DNA from: Micromonospora lupini str. Lupac 08
GTDB taxonomy: Bacteria; Actinomycetota; Actinomycetes; Mycobacteriales; Micromonosporaceae
Direction of reading: 5' to 3'
Assembly: GCF_000297395.2 (NCBI RefSeq)
Contig: NZ_HF570108.1
Span: forward strand, 1,272,276-1,336,275
Length of the DNA: 64,000 nucleotides
Positions 12,307 to 20,963 of this stretch are shown here, in pieces; within the stretch, counting starts at the first letter, position 1; each line of letters starts with the position of its first letter. Below the pieces are notes generated by a model, which did not search any database, had not been told where the DNA came from, and worked only from the letters and a program-made list of their open reading frames with translations. The position numbers and the translations under genes were made by a program.

Positions 12307-12335
12307 ACTCTATGCATGAAAACTTTCAGAGGCAA
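12307..12335 (-). promoter_or_regulatory. hut operon promoter with operator-like palindrome in the spacer
   Basis: On the minus strand TTGCCT (12330-12335), a 17-base spacer and TAGAGT (12307-12312) form a good sigma-70-type promoter; six bases later comes GTG 12300, so the mRNA is probably leaderless. The spacer contains TGAAAGTTTTCA (12317-12328), half-sites TGAAA/TTTCA around a two-base centre. A repressor sitting there would block polymerase; the RpiR regulator encoded directly downstream is the natural candidate. Confidence 0.72.
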
Positions 12336-12476
12336 TGGGGACGCATCACCGACGATCGGCGTTGTGACATCAACCGATTCGGTGGTCATTGCCCTGGTTG
12401 GTGGCCTCAACGGTGACACAACGCGCTGGAGCGGTGATTGTAGGATCCGCACGGCGGTTGGACAGAGGAGTTGCGC

Positions 12477-13829
12477 ATGCAGCCGGAAGGCCCCTACCGG
12501 TTCACCCACGCGCTGGGTGGATCTCCGGTCGGCAAGGCGTGGGCTGCCATCGACGAACACGGCCGGCTCGTGACGGTCGCCGTGCTGGACGCCGCCGTCG
12601 CCGGCTCCGCCGGTTGGCGGGAAGCCTTCGCCGGCACGGCCAACTCTCTCGCCCAGGGGCCCGACGCGATGTCGTTCGCGTACGCCGACTTCTCGGCCAC
12701 CGCGCCCTGGGTCGCGTATCCCGCCGAAGCGGGGCCCGGCGCCGAGAAATTGTTCCGGGCCCTCGGCGTGGAATACACCCCCGCCCCTGTCTCGCCGGTC
12801 TCCGCGCCCCCAGTCTCCGCCTCTCCGGTGTCGAGCTCGCCGGTGTCCGGTACGCCGGTGTCCGGTACGCCGGTGTCCGGCGCGCCGCCGGTGTCCGGCG
12901 CGCCTCGGCCGGCGGCCGACATGCCGCACGCCCCCTGGGCTGTGCACGCGAACCCGGTGTCCAGTCAGCCGGTGTCCGTCTCCCCGCAGCCGATCTCGGG
13001 TGCGCCCACGTCACCGTCCACTCCGGACACGACCTCGAACGTGCCCGTCGAGGTCCCGGGGCCGCCGATTGCGCAGACCCGCCCGGTGGTGCCGCCGGCC
13101 GACCCGTTCGCCGCACCCGTTCGCCGCATCAAGCCCTCCGAGCCCCGTCCACGACGTACCCGGCTGTGGGTGGGCGCCGCCGCGCTGGTCCTGGTGGTGC
13201 TCGCCGCGGCGGGCGGTCTGGTGATCTGGGGCAGGTCGGACGATCCCGGGACACCGCAGACCGCGCCGACCACGAGCATCCTGTCGCCCGCTATCCCCAC
13301 GACCCCACCGCAGTCGCCCGGCATCGAACCGCCCAAGCCTGGCGCGTGGCCGACGCAGTGGCCGCGGTTCACCGAGCGGGACACCGTACGGACGCTCACC
13401 GATCTCGACGGCCTGGGCTTCCCGGTGAAGGTCCCGACGACCTGGCAGTGCACCCTCGCCGCTCGTGCCGAGGGGATTGTCAAGTACCAGTGTGGCACCA
13501 CCGCGTCGGGGAACCAGGCGCTTGGCGGCGAGGTGATCGTGCGCGAGTGCCCGCAGCCGTGTACCGACCAGTGGCAGAACGCCATGCGCTCGGTCGAGGA
13601 GGCGTGGGGTGCGCAATGGATCCGCAGCGGCCTGTACGCGAGCTACGCCGAGCAGATCATCGAGGTCGACGGCGCACAGCGGCACGGCCTTGTCGTGGTC
13701 GCGTACTTCCGTAGTGGCGAGGACGGCGCCATCAACCGTCAGCTCGTGATCCGGATGACCTCGCCGGTGCCCGAGGCGTACCAGTTGCGGCGCTTCGCCA
13801 GCTACATCCGCGACGTGGTCGTCTTTTGA
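12477..13829 (+). CDS. Single-pass membrane protein with degenerate kinase-like N-terminus; first gene of EPS operon
   Basis: A 450-residue protein of unknown function. ATG 12477 follows AGAGGAG. The first 35 residues (GPYRFTHALGGSPVGKAWAA, then DEHGRLVTVAVLD) resemble the start of a Ser/Thr protein kinase N-lobe but lack the Gly-rich loop pattern and the catalytic lysine, so no kinase activity is expected. Residues about 101-215 are a Pro/Val/Ser-rich linker with 15-base in-frame repeats (PVSGT). One membrane helix lies at about 229-250; the C-terminal 200 residues are extracytoplasmic with four Cys. Its stop overlaps the first glycosyltransferase (TTGA), so it belongs to the exopolysaccharide operon. 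The kinase resemblance is my reading by eye. Confidence 0.75.
   Translation: MQPEGPYRFTHALGGSPVGKAWAAIDEHGRLVTVAVLDAAVAGSAGWREAFAGTANSLAQGPDAMSFAYADFSATAPWVAYPAEAGPGAEKLFRALGVEYTPAPVSPVSAPPVSASPVSSSPVSGTPVSGTPVSGAPPVSGAPRPAADMPHAPWAVHANPVSSQPVSVSPQPISGAPTSPSTPDTTSNVPVEVPGPPIAQTRPVVPPADPFAAPVRRIKPSEPRPRRTRLWVGAAALVLVVLAAAGGLVIWGRSDDPGTPQTAPTTSILSPAIPTTPPQSPGIEPPKPGAWPTQWPRFTERDTVRTLTDLDGLGFPVKVPTTWQCTLAARAEGIVKYQCGTTASGNQALGGEVIVRECPQPCTDQWQNAMRSVEEAWGAQWIRSGLYASYAEQIIEVDGAQRHGLVVVAYFRSGEDGAINRQLVIRMTSPVPEAYQLRRFASYIRDVVVF
12793..12905 (+). repeat. 15-bp in-frame tandem repeats (PVSGT/PVSGA)
   Basis: Several near-identical units of CCGGTGTCCGGTACG and variants encode PVSGT, PVSGA and PVSSS inside the linker of the membrane protein. 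The unit length is a multiple of three, so copy-number change would alter linker length without breaking the frame. Confidence 0.7.
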
Positions 13830-14980
13830 CCGGGCCGAGCGCGGAGGCACCGACGAGCCTCCCGCCGTCCACAACGGACGTCGGCCCGCGGCCCCTCGCT
13901 GATCGCTCGGTCGCGCTGATCCATGAGTGGTTCGGTGCCACCGGCGGGTCCGAGCAGGTGTTCTTGCAGATGGCCGAGCTCGTGCCGCACGCCGACCGCT
14001 TCGTCCTCTGGAAGGACCACGACGCGACGGTGGATCGGGCGATCCGCGAATCCTGGCTAGCGAAGACCCCGTTGCGGCACAGCAAGGTCCTCGCGCTCCC
14101 GCTCATGCCGCTCACCTGGCGGACGTTGACCCGTAGGAAGTACGACGTGGTGCTCTCGTCCAGCCACGCGTTCGCGCACACAGTGAAGATCGGCGACCCG
14201 GAGCGCACCCGCCACCTGAGCTACGTCCACTCGCCCGCCCGCTACGTGTGGAGTCCCGACCTCGACCAGCGGGGAGCCAGCGCCGGACTCGCGCCGATGC
14301 GTGCCGCCCTGCAGGCCGGTGACAAGCGGCTGAGCCGGCACGTGCACGGCTACGCGGCGAATTCGCTGGAGGTGCGGGCACGCATCCGCCGCTACTGGGG
14401 ACGGGACGCCACGGTGATCAACCCGCCCGTGGAGGTGGACTACTTCGCGGCGGCGCCGCCGGCCGTACGCGACCAAGCCCGCACCTACCTGCTCGGCGTC
14501 GGCCGCTGGATCCCGTACAAGAACTTCGACCTGATGATCGAGATCGCGGCGGCGGCCCGTCTGCCGCTCGTGATCGCCGGCGGAGGCCCCGAGGAGGACA
14601 ATCTGCGCCGGCTCGCCTCCCGCGTCGACGTGCCCGTCGAGTTCGAGGTCAAACCGACCACGGAGCGGCTCCGCGAGCTGTACTGGGGCGCGAGCGCGCT
14701 GCTCTATCCCGCTCTGGAGGACTTCGGAATCATCCCGGTCGAGGCGCAGGCCTGTGGGACGCCCGTGGTGGGGTGGGCGCGTGGTGGGCTGCTGGAGACC
14801 GTGGTGACCGGCGAGACCGGCTTCCTCCTCGACTCGGGCGACCCAGGCGCGTACGTGGATCCGATCCGTCGGGCGGCGCAGCTGCCCGCTCAGGCGGCGA
14901 CGACGAACGCCCAACGGTTCACGCCGCAGGGCTTTCGGGCGAATATGGCCCGGTGGCTGGACGAGCAGGCTTCATCGTGA
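13826..14980 (+). CDS. GT4 glycosyltransferase
   Basis: A 384-residue GT-B enzyme. The acceptor domain carries VALIHEWFGATGGSEQVFLQ and the donor domain GVGRWIPYKNFDLMIE with EDFGIIPVEAQACGTPVVGW (E-x7-E), typical of mannosyl-/rhamnosyl-transferases in surface polysaccharide clusters. It starts at TTG 13826, overlapping the previous stop as TTGA; the next gene overlaps its own stop as GTGA. It transfers one sugar to the growing lipid-linked repeat unit on the cytoplasmic side; sugar and linkage are unknown. Confidence 0.85.
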   Translation: MTGPSAEAPTSLPPSTTDVGPRPLADRSVALIHEWFGATGGSEQVFLQMAELVPHADRFVLWKDHDATVDRAIRESWLAKTPLRHSKVLALPLMPLTWRTLTRRKYDVVLSSSHAFAHTVKIGDPERTRHLSYVHSPARYVWSPDLDQRGASAGLAPMRAALQAGDKRLSRHVHGYAANSLEVRARIRRYWGRDATVINPPVEVDYFAAAPPAVRDQARTYLLGVGRWIPYKNFDLMIEIAAAARLPLVIAGGGPEEDNLRRLASRVDVPVEFEVKPTTERLRELYWGASALLYPALEDFGIIPVEAQACGTPVVGWARGGLLETVVTGETGFLLDSGDPGAYVDPIRRAAQLPAQAATTNAQRFTPQGFRANMARWLDEQASS

Positions 14981-16179
14981 CCGGGTCCGCACCCGAGCGT
15001 CCCCGAGTGGACGAGGCGCCCGTGGCGAACGTGCTGATGCTGGGCACCGCCGAGTGGGACTCTCCGATCGCGACGAACCAGCACTACGTCGCGCGAGAGT
15101 TGGCACGGACCGCGAACGTCACGTTCGTCGAGTCTCTGGGTCTGCGCCGGCCCACGCTTCGCCGCGACGACGTCGTCCGGATGGCGTCCCGGGTCCGCCG
15201 CGCACTGGGCGACCGGGATGTCCCGGCGCAGCGACCCCGCCCGCCGGGAGCGCGGATCGTGTCGCCGCTCGTACTGCCGGTGCACCGCACACCCACCTAC
15301 CCGGTCAACCGTGCCCTGCTCCGCCGTGCCACCGGCGGCTGGCTCCGGAGCAGCCGCCCCCGCGTGCTCTGGACGTTCACGCCGGTCACATACGGCCTGG
15401 AAGAGGACGCCGACCTCGTCATTTACCACTGCGTCGATCTGCTGGCGACGTTCCCCGGTGTGGACGCCGTCGCGGTCGCCCGCGGCGAGCGCTCGCTGTC
15501 GTCGCGCACCGCCGTCGCCGTCGCCACCAGCACGGCCGTCCAGGAGCATCTCGCCACCGTCGGCTTTCCCCGCATCGACCTCCTGCCCAACGTCGCGGAC
15601 GTATCGGTGTTCACGGCGGCGAGCCAGGCGGCGGCGCAACGCCGACCCGACGTCCTCTTCTCCGGCAACCTCACAGTCCACAAGCTCGACCTGCGGCTCC
15701 TCGAATCCATCGCCGCCGCCGTACGCGGCAAGGGAGAGCTGCTACTGGCCGGGCCGCTCGCCGCGGGCGGGGGCAGCTTCGACGCGGAGCTGCGGCAGCT
15801 GGAGGCCCTCGGCGCCCGTCACCTCGGCGTCCTCACCCCCGACCAACTCGCCGAGACGGCCGGGACCTGCGCCGTGGGCGTCATCCCGTACGCGATCAAC
15901 GATTACACCCGGGGCGTCAGCCCGCTCAAGTGCTTCGAGTACCTGTCCTCCGGCCTGGCAGTGCTGAGCAGTCCCCTGCCGGCGGTGACCGAACTCGCGC
16001 GGACCAATCCCCACGTGACCGTGGCCGAGGCGGACGACCTGCCCGTTCGCCTGCCCGCCCTGCTTCAACCGGTCACCGACGCCGTCGTGGAGGCCCGGAT
16101 GGCGAGCGCTGCCGAACACGGCTGGGAGGGGCGTGGAGCGCTGCTGCGCGACCTGTTGCTCACCGAAGTGGCCCCGTGA
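14977..16179 (+). CDS. Glycosyltransferase (GT-B, TuaH/GumK-like style)
   Basis: A 400-residue glycosyltransferase beginning at GTG 14977 inside the upstream stop (GTGA). The motif DLVIYHCVDLLATFPG resembles the YxCxDD segment of teichuronic/glucuronosyl-type GT-B enzymes, and the donor side shows LFSGNLTVHKLDLRLLESI and YTRGVSPLKCFEYLSSGLAV. Part of the coupled polysaccharide operon; the acceptor is presumably the product of the preceding transferase. Exact sugar unknown. Confidence 0.8.
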   Translation: MTGSAPERPRVDEAPVANVLMLGTAEWDSPIATNQHYVARELARTANVTFVESLGLRRPTLRRDDVVRMASRVRRALGDRDVPAQRPRPPGARIVSPLVLPVHRTPTYPVNRALLRRATGGWLRSSRPRVLWTFTPVTYGLEEDADLVIYHCVDLLATFPGVDAVAVARGERSLSSRTAVAVATSTAVQEHLATVGFPRIDLLPNVADVSVFTAASQAAAQRRPDVLFSGNLTVHKLDLRLLESIAAAVRGKGELLLAGPLAAGGGSFDAELRQLEALGARHLGVLTPDQLAETAGTCAVGVIPYAINDYTRGVSPLKCFEYLSSGLAVLSSPLPAVTELARTNPHVTVAEADDLPVRLPALLQPVTDAVVEARMASAAEHGWEGRGALLRDLLLTEVAP

Positions 16180-17330
16180 CCCGCGTGCTGGTCGTCACCG
16201 TCGAGCCGCCCTGGCCGGCCCAGCACGGCGGCCGGATCCGCACCGCCCGGGTCGCCGAGGCGCTCAGCCGCGACGCCGAGGTGCTCGTCACCTTTCCCGA
16301 CCACGGCGACCGGCAGCCGGACGCCCCGGTCGCGACGCGTCCGCTGCCCTGGTCGCCACCGCCGGCCGTCCGCACCCGGGCGTCACACCGGCCCCACCTG
16401 GGCGGGCACTACCTGGCGCCGGTCACCGACTCGCTCGCGGCGCTGTCTGACGAGTTCCGGCCCGACGCCGTGTACTGGTCGCACTCCTACCTGGCCGCGT
16501 GGGCGCCCCCGCCGGTACGACAGGCGCCGCAGATCGTCGAGTTCGCCAACATCGAGAGCCGACGAATCGCGACGATGGTGGGGTCGGCTCACGGGTGGCA
16601 GCGTGTGGCCCGGCGGGCCGAGGCCGCCAAGGCCGCCTTCTGGGAGCCCCGGGTGGCCGCGCGTGCCGCCCTCTGCGTGGCTCTGTCATCGCCGGACCTG
16701 GACGTGCTGCGCGGGTGGGGCAGCGACGTCGTCCTCGTCCCGAACGGTGTGGACCTGCGGCCGTACGATCCCTCGCCACCCGACGGGTACGTCCTCGCGT
16801 TGGCGTCCTACGACTACGAGCCGAACGTGCGGGCGCTGCGGACGTTCCTGCGGGACACCTGGCCACTGGTCCGTGCCGCCCTTCCCGTCGCCCAGCTCGT
16901 GGTCGCGGGCCGGCGGAGCGAGGCGCTGAGGCAGGAGTTCGCCGATGTACCCGGGGTCGTGGTCCTCGGCACGCTCGACGACGTGGCCGACGCGTACGCC
17001 GGAGCCGCCTTGACCGTCGCTCCCGCCACCACCGGCGGCGGTGCGCAGCTCAAGCTGACCGAGTCGATGTCACGGGGCCGGTACGTCGTCATGAGCTCGT
17101 TCGCGGCGCAGGGCCTCCCGGCCGCCGTACGCGGCGCCGACTCCCACCAAGTGGCCGACGACCCGCACTCCTTCGCCGGCGCGGTCGTCGACGCCCTGCG
17201 TGACCCGTCCGCGCGTCACGCCCGCGAGCTGGCAGGTTGGCAGCGGTGCACGACGCTGGGGTGGCCCGAGACCGTGCGCGACCTGGCCGCCGCCATCTCC
17301 GTGCTCGCCACCCGGAAGGCCACACCGTGA
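16176..17330 (+). CDS. GT4-type glycosyltransferase
   Basis: A 384-residue GT-B protein with VVTVEPPWPAQHGGRIRTAR at the N-terminus (HGGRIR loop as in polysaccharide-associated GT4 enzymes) and a donor site around GGGAQLKLTESMSRGRYVVM. Start GTG 16176 overlaps the preceding TGA by four bases. Third transferase of the coupled chain. It resembles the exosortase/EPS-associated sugar transferase group in layout, but specificity cannot be read. Confidence 0.8.
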   Translation: MTRVLVVTVEPPWPAQHGGRIRTARVAEALSRDAEVLVTFPDHGDRQPDAPVATRPLPWSPPPAVRTRASHRPHLGGHYLAPVTDSLAALSDEFRPDAVYWSHSYLAAWAPPPVRQAPQIVEFANIESRRIATMVGSAHGWQRVARRAEAAKAAFWEPRVAARAALCVALSSPDLDVLRGWGSDVVLVPNGVDLRPYDPSPPDGYVLALASYDYEPNVRALRTFLRDTWPLVRAALPVAQLVVAGRRSEALRQEFADVPGVVVLGTLDDVADAYAGAALTVAPATTGGGAQLKLTESMSRGRYVVMSSFAAQGLPAAVRGADSHQVADDPHSFAGAVVDALRDPSARHARELAGWQRCTTLGWPETVRDLAAAISVLATRKATP

Positions 17331-18391
17331 TCCGCCGCGTCCACCTCGTCGAGTCCGGCGGCCGGGGCGGGGTCTTCAACCACTCCGTCGAGGTCGCCGC
17401 CGGCCTGCGCGACCTCGGCATCGACGTGGTCGTGCACACCGCCGACGACTGCGACGCGGCGCCGACCTCGGTGAACCTCTGCCGATGCGTCAGCTGGCAC
17501 CGCACCTCACCCAATCGTCGGGTCCGTCAGGCTCGGACGTCGACGCGCTACCTGCTACGTACGCTGCCGCACCTGCACCGGGTGATCGGCCCACAGGATG
17601 TCGTGCACATCCAGGGCCTGTTCGCGCTCACCCCCGAACTGATCTCGATCGCCCGGCTGCGTCACGCGACAGTCGTCACCAGCCCACACAACACCTTCGT
17701 CCGGTCGAACGCCCCGGGCGGCGGGCGGGCGCTGCGCACTGCGCTGCGGGACGCCGACCGGGTGCTGGTCTACTCGGATGCCGACCGGCAACGCCTCCTC
17801 GACCGGGGGGTGCCGCACGTCGACCGGGTGCCCCTGACGCAGTGGACGCCGCTCCCGCAACCGGCTCTCGTGGACCGGTGGCGTACCGAGCTGAACCCGA
17901 CAGCCGGCAAGCTCGCCCTGCTGCCCGGCCAGGTCCGGGCGGACAAGAACCCCGAGCTGTTCGTCCGGGCCGTTCTGCAGTTGCCCGACTGGCGGGGCGC
18001 GGTGGTCGGGGAGGATCTCGGGCCGGGCCGGCGGGTCGACGCGCTCATCGAACAGACCGGGGCGGCGGTGACAACCGCTTACCGCTACCTGAGCGTGGAC
18101 GAGTTCGTCGCGCTTGTCGCGGCGGCCGATGTCGTCGTGGCACCGTACGAGGTCGCCAGCCAGTCCGGCGTCCTCGCCGTGGCGGCCCGACTGGGTGTGC
18201 CGAGCGCGGTGGCTCCGTGCGGTGGTCTGGGCGAGCTGGCCACCGCCGTTGCCCGGGACACCGGTGTCGCGGCGATCTCGGACGCCATCGCCCTCGCCGC
18301 CGAACGCGGCGCGAAGCCGGTCGACACGACGGACGCCGCGGGCCAGGTCCTCGCCGCGTACACCGCAGCCTGGCGGAGCCGGACGCCATGA
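17327..18391 (+). CDS. Glycosyltransferase (GT-B)
   Basis: A 354-residue protein, start GTG 17327 (GTGA overlap). The N-terminal domain has VHLVESGGRGGVFNHSVEVA and DVVHIQGLFALTPELI; the donor domain has LLPGQVRADKNPELFVRA and ADVVVAPYEVASQSGVLAVAA. This layout is a GT4-like transferase in which the usual second Glu of E-x7-E is replaced around Ser-Gly-Val-Leu, so catalytic assignment is less certain than for its neighbours. Fourth transferase of the operon. Confidence 0.75.
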   Translation: MIRRVHLVESGGRGGVFNHSVEVAAGLRDLGIDVVVHTADDCDAAPTSVNLCRCVSWHRTSPNRRVRQARTSTRYLLRTLPHLHRVIGPQDVVHIQGLFALTPELISIARLRHATVVTSPHNTFVRSNAPGGGRALRTALRDADRVLVYSDADRQRLLDRGVPHVDRVPLTQWTPLPQPALVDRWRTELNPTAGKLALLPGQVRADKNPELFVRAVLQLPDWRGAVVGEDLGPGRRVDALIEQTGAAVTTAYRYLSVDEFVALVAAADVVVAPYEVASQSGVLAVAARLGVPSAVAPCGGLGELATAVARDTGVAAISDAIALAAERGAKPVDTTDAAGQVLAAYTAAWRSRTP

Positions 18392-19452
18392 TCATCACGA
18401 TGGTCTCGGTCTCGGACACCGCCGGCGGAGCCGAGGCGCACACCGTCGCGCTCGGTCGAGGGCTGCGCGACCGCGGCCACGACGTCACCCTGTACGGCCG
18501 GTGCCCCGGATGGGAGGAGCGCGGCCTCGACCGCGCCGACATCCGCCTCGGGCCGAAGTGGTCCCGCCGGACGATGGCCGTCGGGCTGCTGCGGGTGCCC
18601 GTCGAACGGCACCGGACCAACGCCATCGCCGACTCCTCCGTCTACTACCTGCAGTTCAAGCGGGAGCAGATCGCGCTGACCGCGCCGCTGGCGCGCCGGG
18701 CGCCCGTCGTGTGGACGGAGCACGGCCGGTGGATGGGCGGCCCCGTCGGTCGCCTGCTCCTCGCCGGCTACGCGCGCGCCGCCGAGCACGTCTCCCGGGT
18801 GGTCTGCGTCAGCGAGGCCGTCGCCGCCGACCTTGAACCGGTGGTCGGCCGGGACAAGCTGGTGGTGGTGCCCAACGCGATCGACACTCGCCGCTACGCC
18901 GCGCCACCGCCCGCGATGCGGGCGGTCCTGCGCCAGCGGTTGCTGCCGAGCCGGTTCCACGACCGCCCGGTCGCCGTCCTCGCGGCGCGACTGCACGGCG
19001 CCAAGCGACACGACCGCGCCGTCGCGGCGGCACTGGCCAGCGAAAGCGCCCTGGTCGTCGTGGGCGACGGTCCGGACCGTGAGCGGCTGGAGCGGCTCGC
19101 CGCCGGAAACGTCTACGTGCACTTCACCGGCCACCGCGACGACGTGCCCGACCTCCTCGCGGCCAGCGACTTCTACGTCTACTGTGGCGCTGAGACCGAC
19201 GGCACGCCGACCTGCGTCCTCGAGGCCGCCGCCGGAGGCCTGCCGATCGTGGCGTTCCGCGGCGATCCGGGCACGGAGCTGATTCCGTACTGCGGGGGCC
19301 TCGTTCTCGGGGAGCCGACGGAGCTGACGGCCGACGCGGTGTCGGCGATGCTGGAGCGGCGGGGGACCGGCGTCGCCTACGTCGAGCAGCGGCACGGTCG
19401 CGACAGGTGGCTCGACGCGTACGAACGGACCTTCGGGGAGTGCCTCCGATGA
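18388..19452 (+). CDS. GT4 glycosyltransferase
   Basis: A 354-residue GT-B enzyme starting at ATG 18388 (ATGA overlap with the previous stop). It begins MIITMVSVSDTAGGAEAHTV, has VLAARLHGAKRHDRAVAAAL at the donor domain and ETDGTPTCVLEAAAGGLPIV as its donor-sugar loop. Fifth transferase in the chain and directly coupled to the flippase, so it may add the last sugar before export. Specificity unknown. Confidence 0.83.
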   Translation: MIITMVSVSDTAGGAEAHTVALGRGLRDRGHDVTLYGRCPGWEERGLDRADIRLGPKWSRRTMAVGLLRVPVERHRTNAIADSSVYYLQFKREQIALTAPLARRAPVVWTEHGRWMGGPVGRLLLAGYARAAEHVSRVVCVSEAVAADLEPVVGRDKLVVVPNAIDTRRYAAPPPAMRAVLRQRLLPSRFHDRPVAVLAARLHGAKRHDRAVAAALASESALVVVGDGPDRERLERLAAGNVYVHFTGHRDDVPDLLAASDFYVYCGAETDGTPTCVLEAAAGGLPIVAFRGDPGTELIPYCGGLVLGEPTELTADAVSAMLERRGTGVAYVEQRHGRDRWLDAYERTFGECLR

Positions 19453-20945
19453 CCTCACCGGGACAGACGACGACCGAGCCGGCCGACCGGGGCTCCGACC
19501 CGACGGCTCTTGCGACGGCCGGCCCGACGGACGCCAACCGGTCGGCGCGCGGGCTCAGCGCCGCCACCGCCGTGTCCCTCGGCCTCCGCCTGCTCGGCAT
19601 GGTCGTGGGCATGGCGACCACCTCCGTGCTCGCCCGGCACCTGAACCCCAGCGGCTACGGCGTCTTCGCCCTCGCGCTCACCCTCGGCACGGCGGCGGCG
19701 CAGGTCGCCGACATGGGCACCACGATCACGGTGAGTTCCCGGATCGCGCGGGAGAAGGCGGCGGCCGGCCGCACCCTGACGACCGGCCTGCTCATCCGTA
19801 CGTCGGTGGCGCTGCTCGCAACCGTTGCCCTGCTCGCCGCCGCCGCCGGAGGGCTGTTCGGGGAGTCCAGTGCCGTCGTGAGCGTCATCGCCATCGCCAC
19901 GCCGTTGTCCGCGGCGTCCGTTCTCACGGCGGGGGCCACCGCCCGTTTCCGGCCCGAGGTGTCGGCGGTCCTCGCCCTCGTCCAGGGCGTCCTCTGGCTG
20001 GTGGCGGTCGTCTTCATCGCCCGGACCGGCGGTGACGTCGTCCTCCTCGCGTGGTTCTTCGTCGCCGTCGTGGCGGTGCAGACCGGCATCGGGGTCGCGA
20101 TCAACCGGAGGTTGGTGCCGCTGGGCCGACCGTCCTGGGCGGAGGCGGGCCGGATCTTCGCGCTGAGCTGGCCACTCGCGATCAGCTCGCTGGCGGTCAT
20201 GGCCTACTACCGACTGGGTTCGGTGATTCTCTTCCACCTGCAGGGGGCGGCGGAGGTCGGCTACTACTCGGCGGCCTACAAGTTCCTCGACGTCGCCCAG
20301 CTCGGGCCGGCCATGCTGGTGGCCCCACTCCTGCCGATCGTGGCGACGAGTCTGAGCATGGCCGCACCCCGCCGAAACCTGATCTTCAGTCTGGCGACCC
20401 GTACCGGCGCCGTCATCGGCGCGGGCACGGCGGTGCTGCTGATCGCGGTGGCCCCCGCCCTCGTCACCTACCTCTACGGCGACGACTTCGGCCCGGCGGT
20501 CACGCCCCTGCTCCTGCTGGCGGTCGCCTTCGTCGGCGTCACCCTCGGCTACGTCGGCACGACCATCTGCTCCGCGCTGGGCCTAGTACGGCCGATCGCG
20601 GTGCTGACCGTCTCGGTTGCGGTGGTCAACCTCGCGGCGCAGTTCTGGGCCTGTGCCCGATGGGGTGCCACCGGCGCGGCGGCCGTGGCCGCGGCGACCG
20701 AGTTCGTCATCGGCGCCACCACGTGCCTGCTGGCCGCGCGCGCGATGACGTCCCGGCTTCCCGTACGGGAAATGGCGAGCGTGCTCGCCGTGGCTGCCGC
20801 CACGGTTCTCGTGCTGTGGCTGGTCCGGCTGCCGTGGCAGGTCGAGGGCCCGCTGGCCGCCGGCATGTTCGGTGTGTCGGTGCTCGCCACACGAGCGATC
20901 ACCATGGCCGATCTCAAACGGGTCCTGTCCCGCAAGGCCCTCTGA
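19449..20945 (+). CDS. Wzx-type oligosaccharide flippase (MATE/MOP superfamily)
   Basis: A 498-residue integral membrane protein with about a dozen to fourteen hydrophobic helices and a 35-residue hydrophilic N-terminus. The region VLARHLNPSGYGVFALALTL and GAAEVGYYSAAYKFLDVAQL are typical of polysaccharide biosynthesis flippases, which move undecaprenyl-linked repeat units across the membrane. ATG 19449 overlaps the previous stop (ATGA); it closes the coupled chain. A Wzy/ligase-like protein sits nearby, consistent with a Wzx/Wzy-type pathway. Confidence 0.88.
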   Translation: MTSPGQTTTEPADRGSDPTALATAGPTDANRSARGLSAATAVSLGLRLLGMVVGMATTSVLARHLNPSGYGVFALALTLGTAAAQVADMGTTITVSSRIAREKAAAGRTLTTGLLIRTSVALLATVALLAAAAGGLFGESSAVVSVIAIATPLSAASVLTAGATARFRPEVSAVLALVQGVLWLVAVVFIARTGGDVVLLAWFFVAVVAVQTGIGVAINRRLVPLGRPSWAEAGRIFALSWPLAISSLAVMAYYRLGSVILFHLQGAAEVGYYSAAYKFLDVAQLGPAMLVAPLLPIVATSLSMAAPRRNLIFSLATRTGAVIGAGTAVLLIAVAPALVTYLYGDDFGPAVTPLLLLAVAFVGVTLGYVGTTICSALGLVRPIAVLTVSVAVVNLAAQFWACARWGATGAAAVAAATEFVIGATTCLLAARAMTSRLPVREMASVLAVAAATVLVLWLVRLPWQVEGPLAAGMFGVSVLATRAITMADLKRVLSRKAL

Positions 20946-20963
20946 GGGTCCTGCCGGCAACCG

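Noticed and set aside
12793..12905. CRISPR-like array
   Set aside because: Units are contiguous 15-bp coding repeats without spacers and encode PVSGT in frame.
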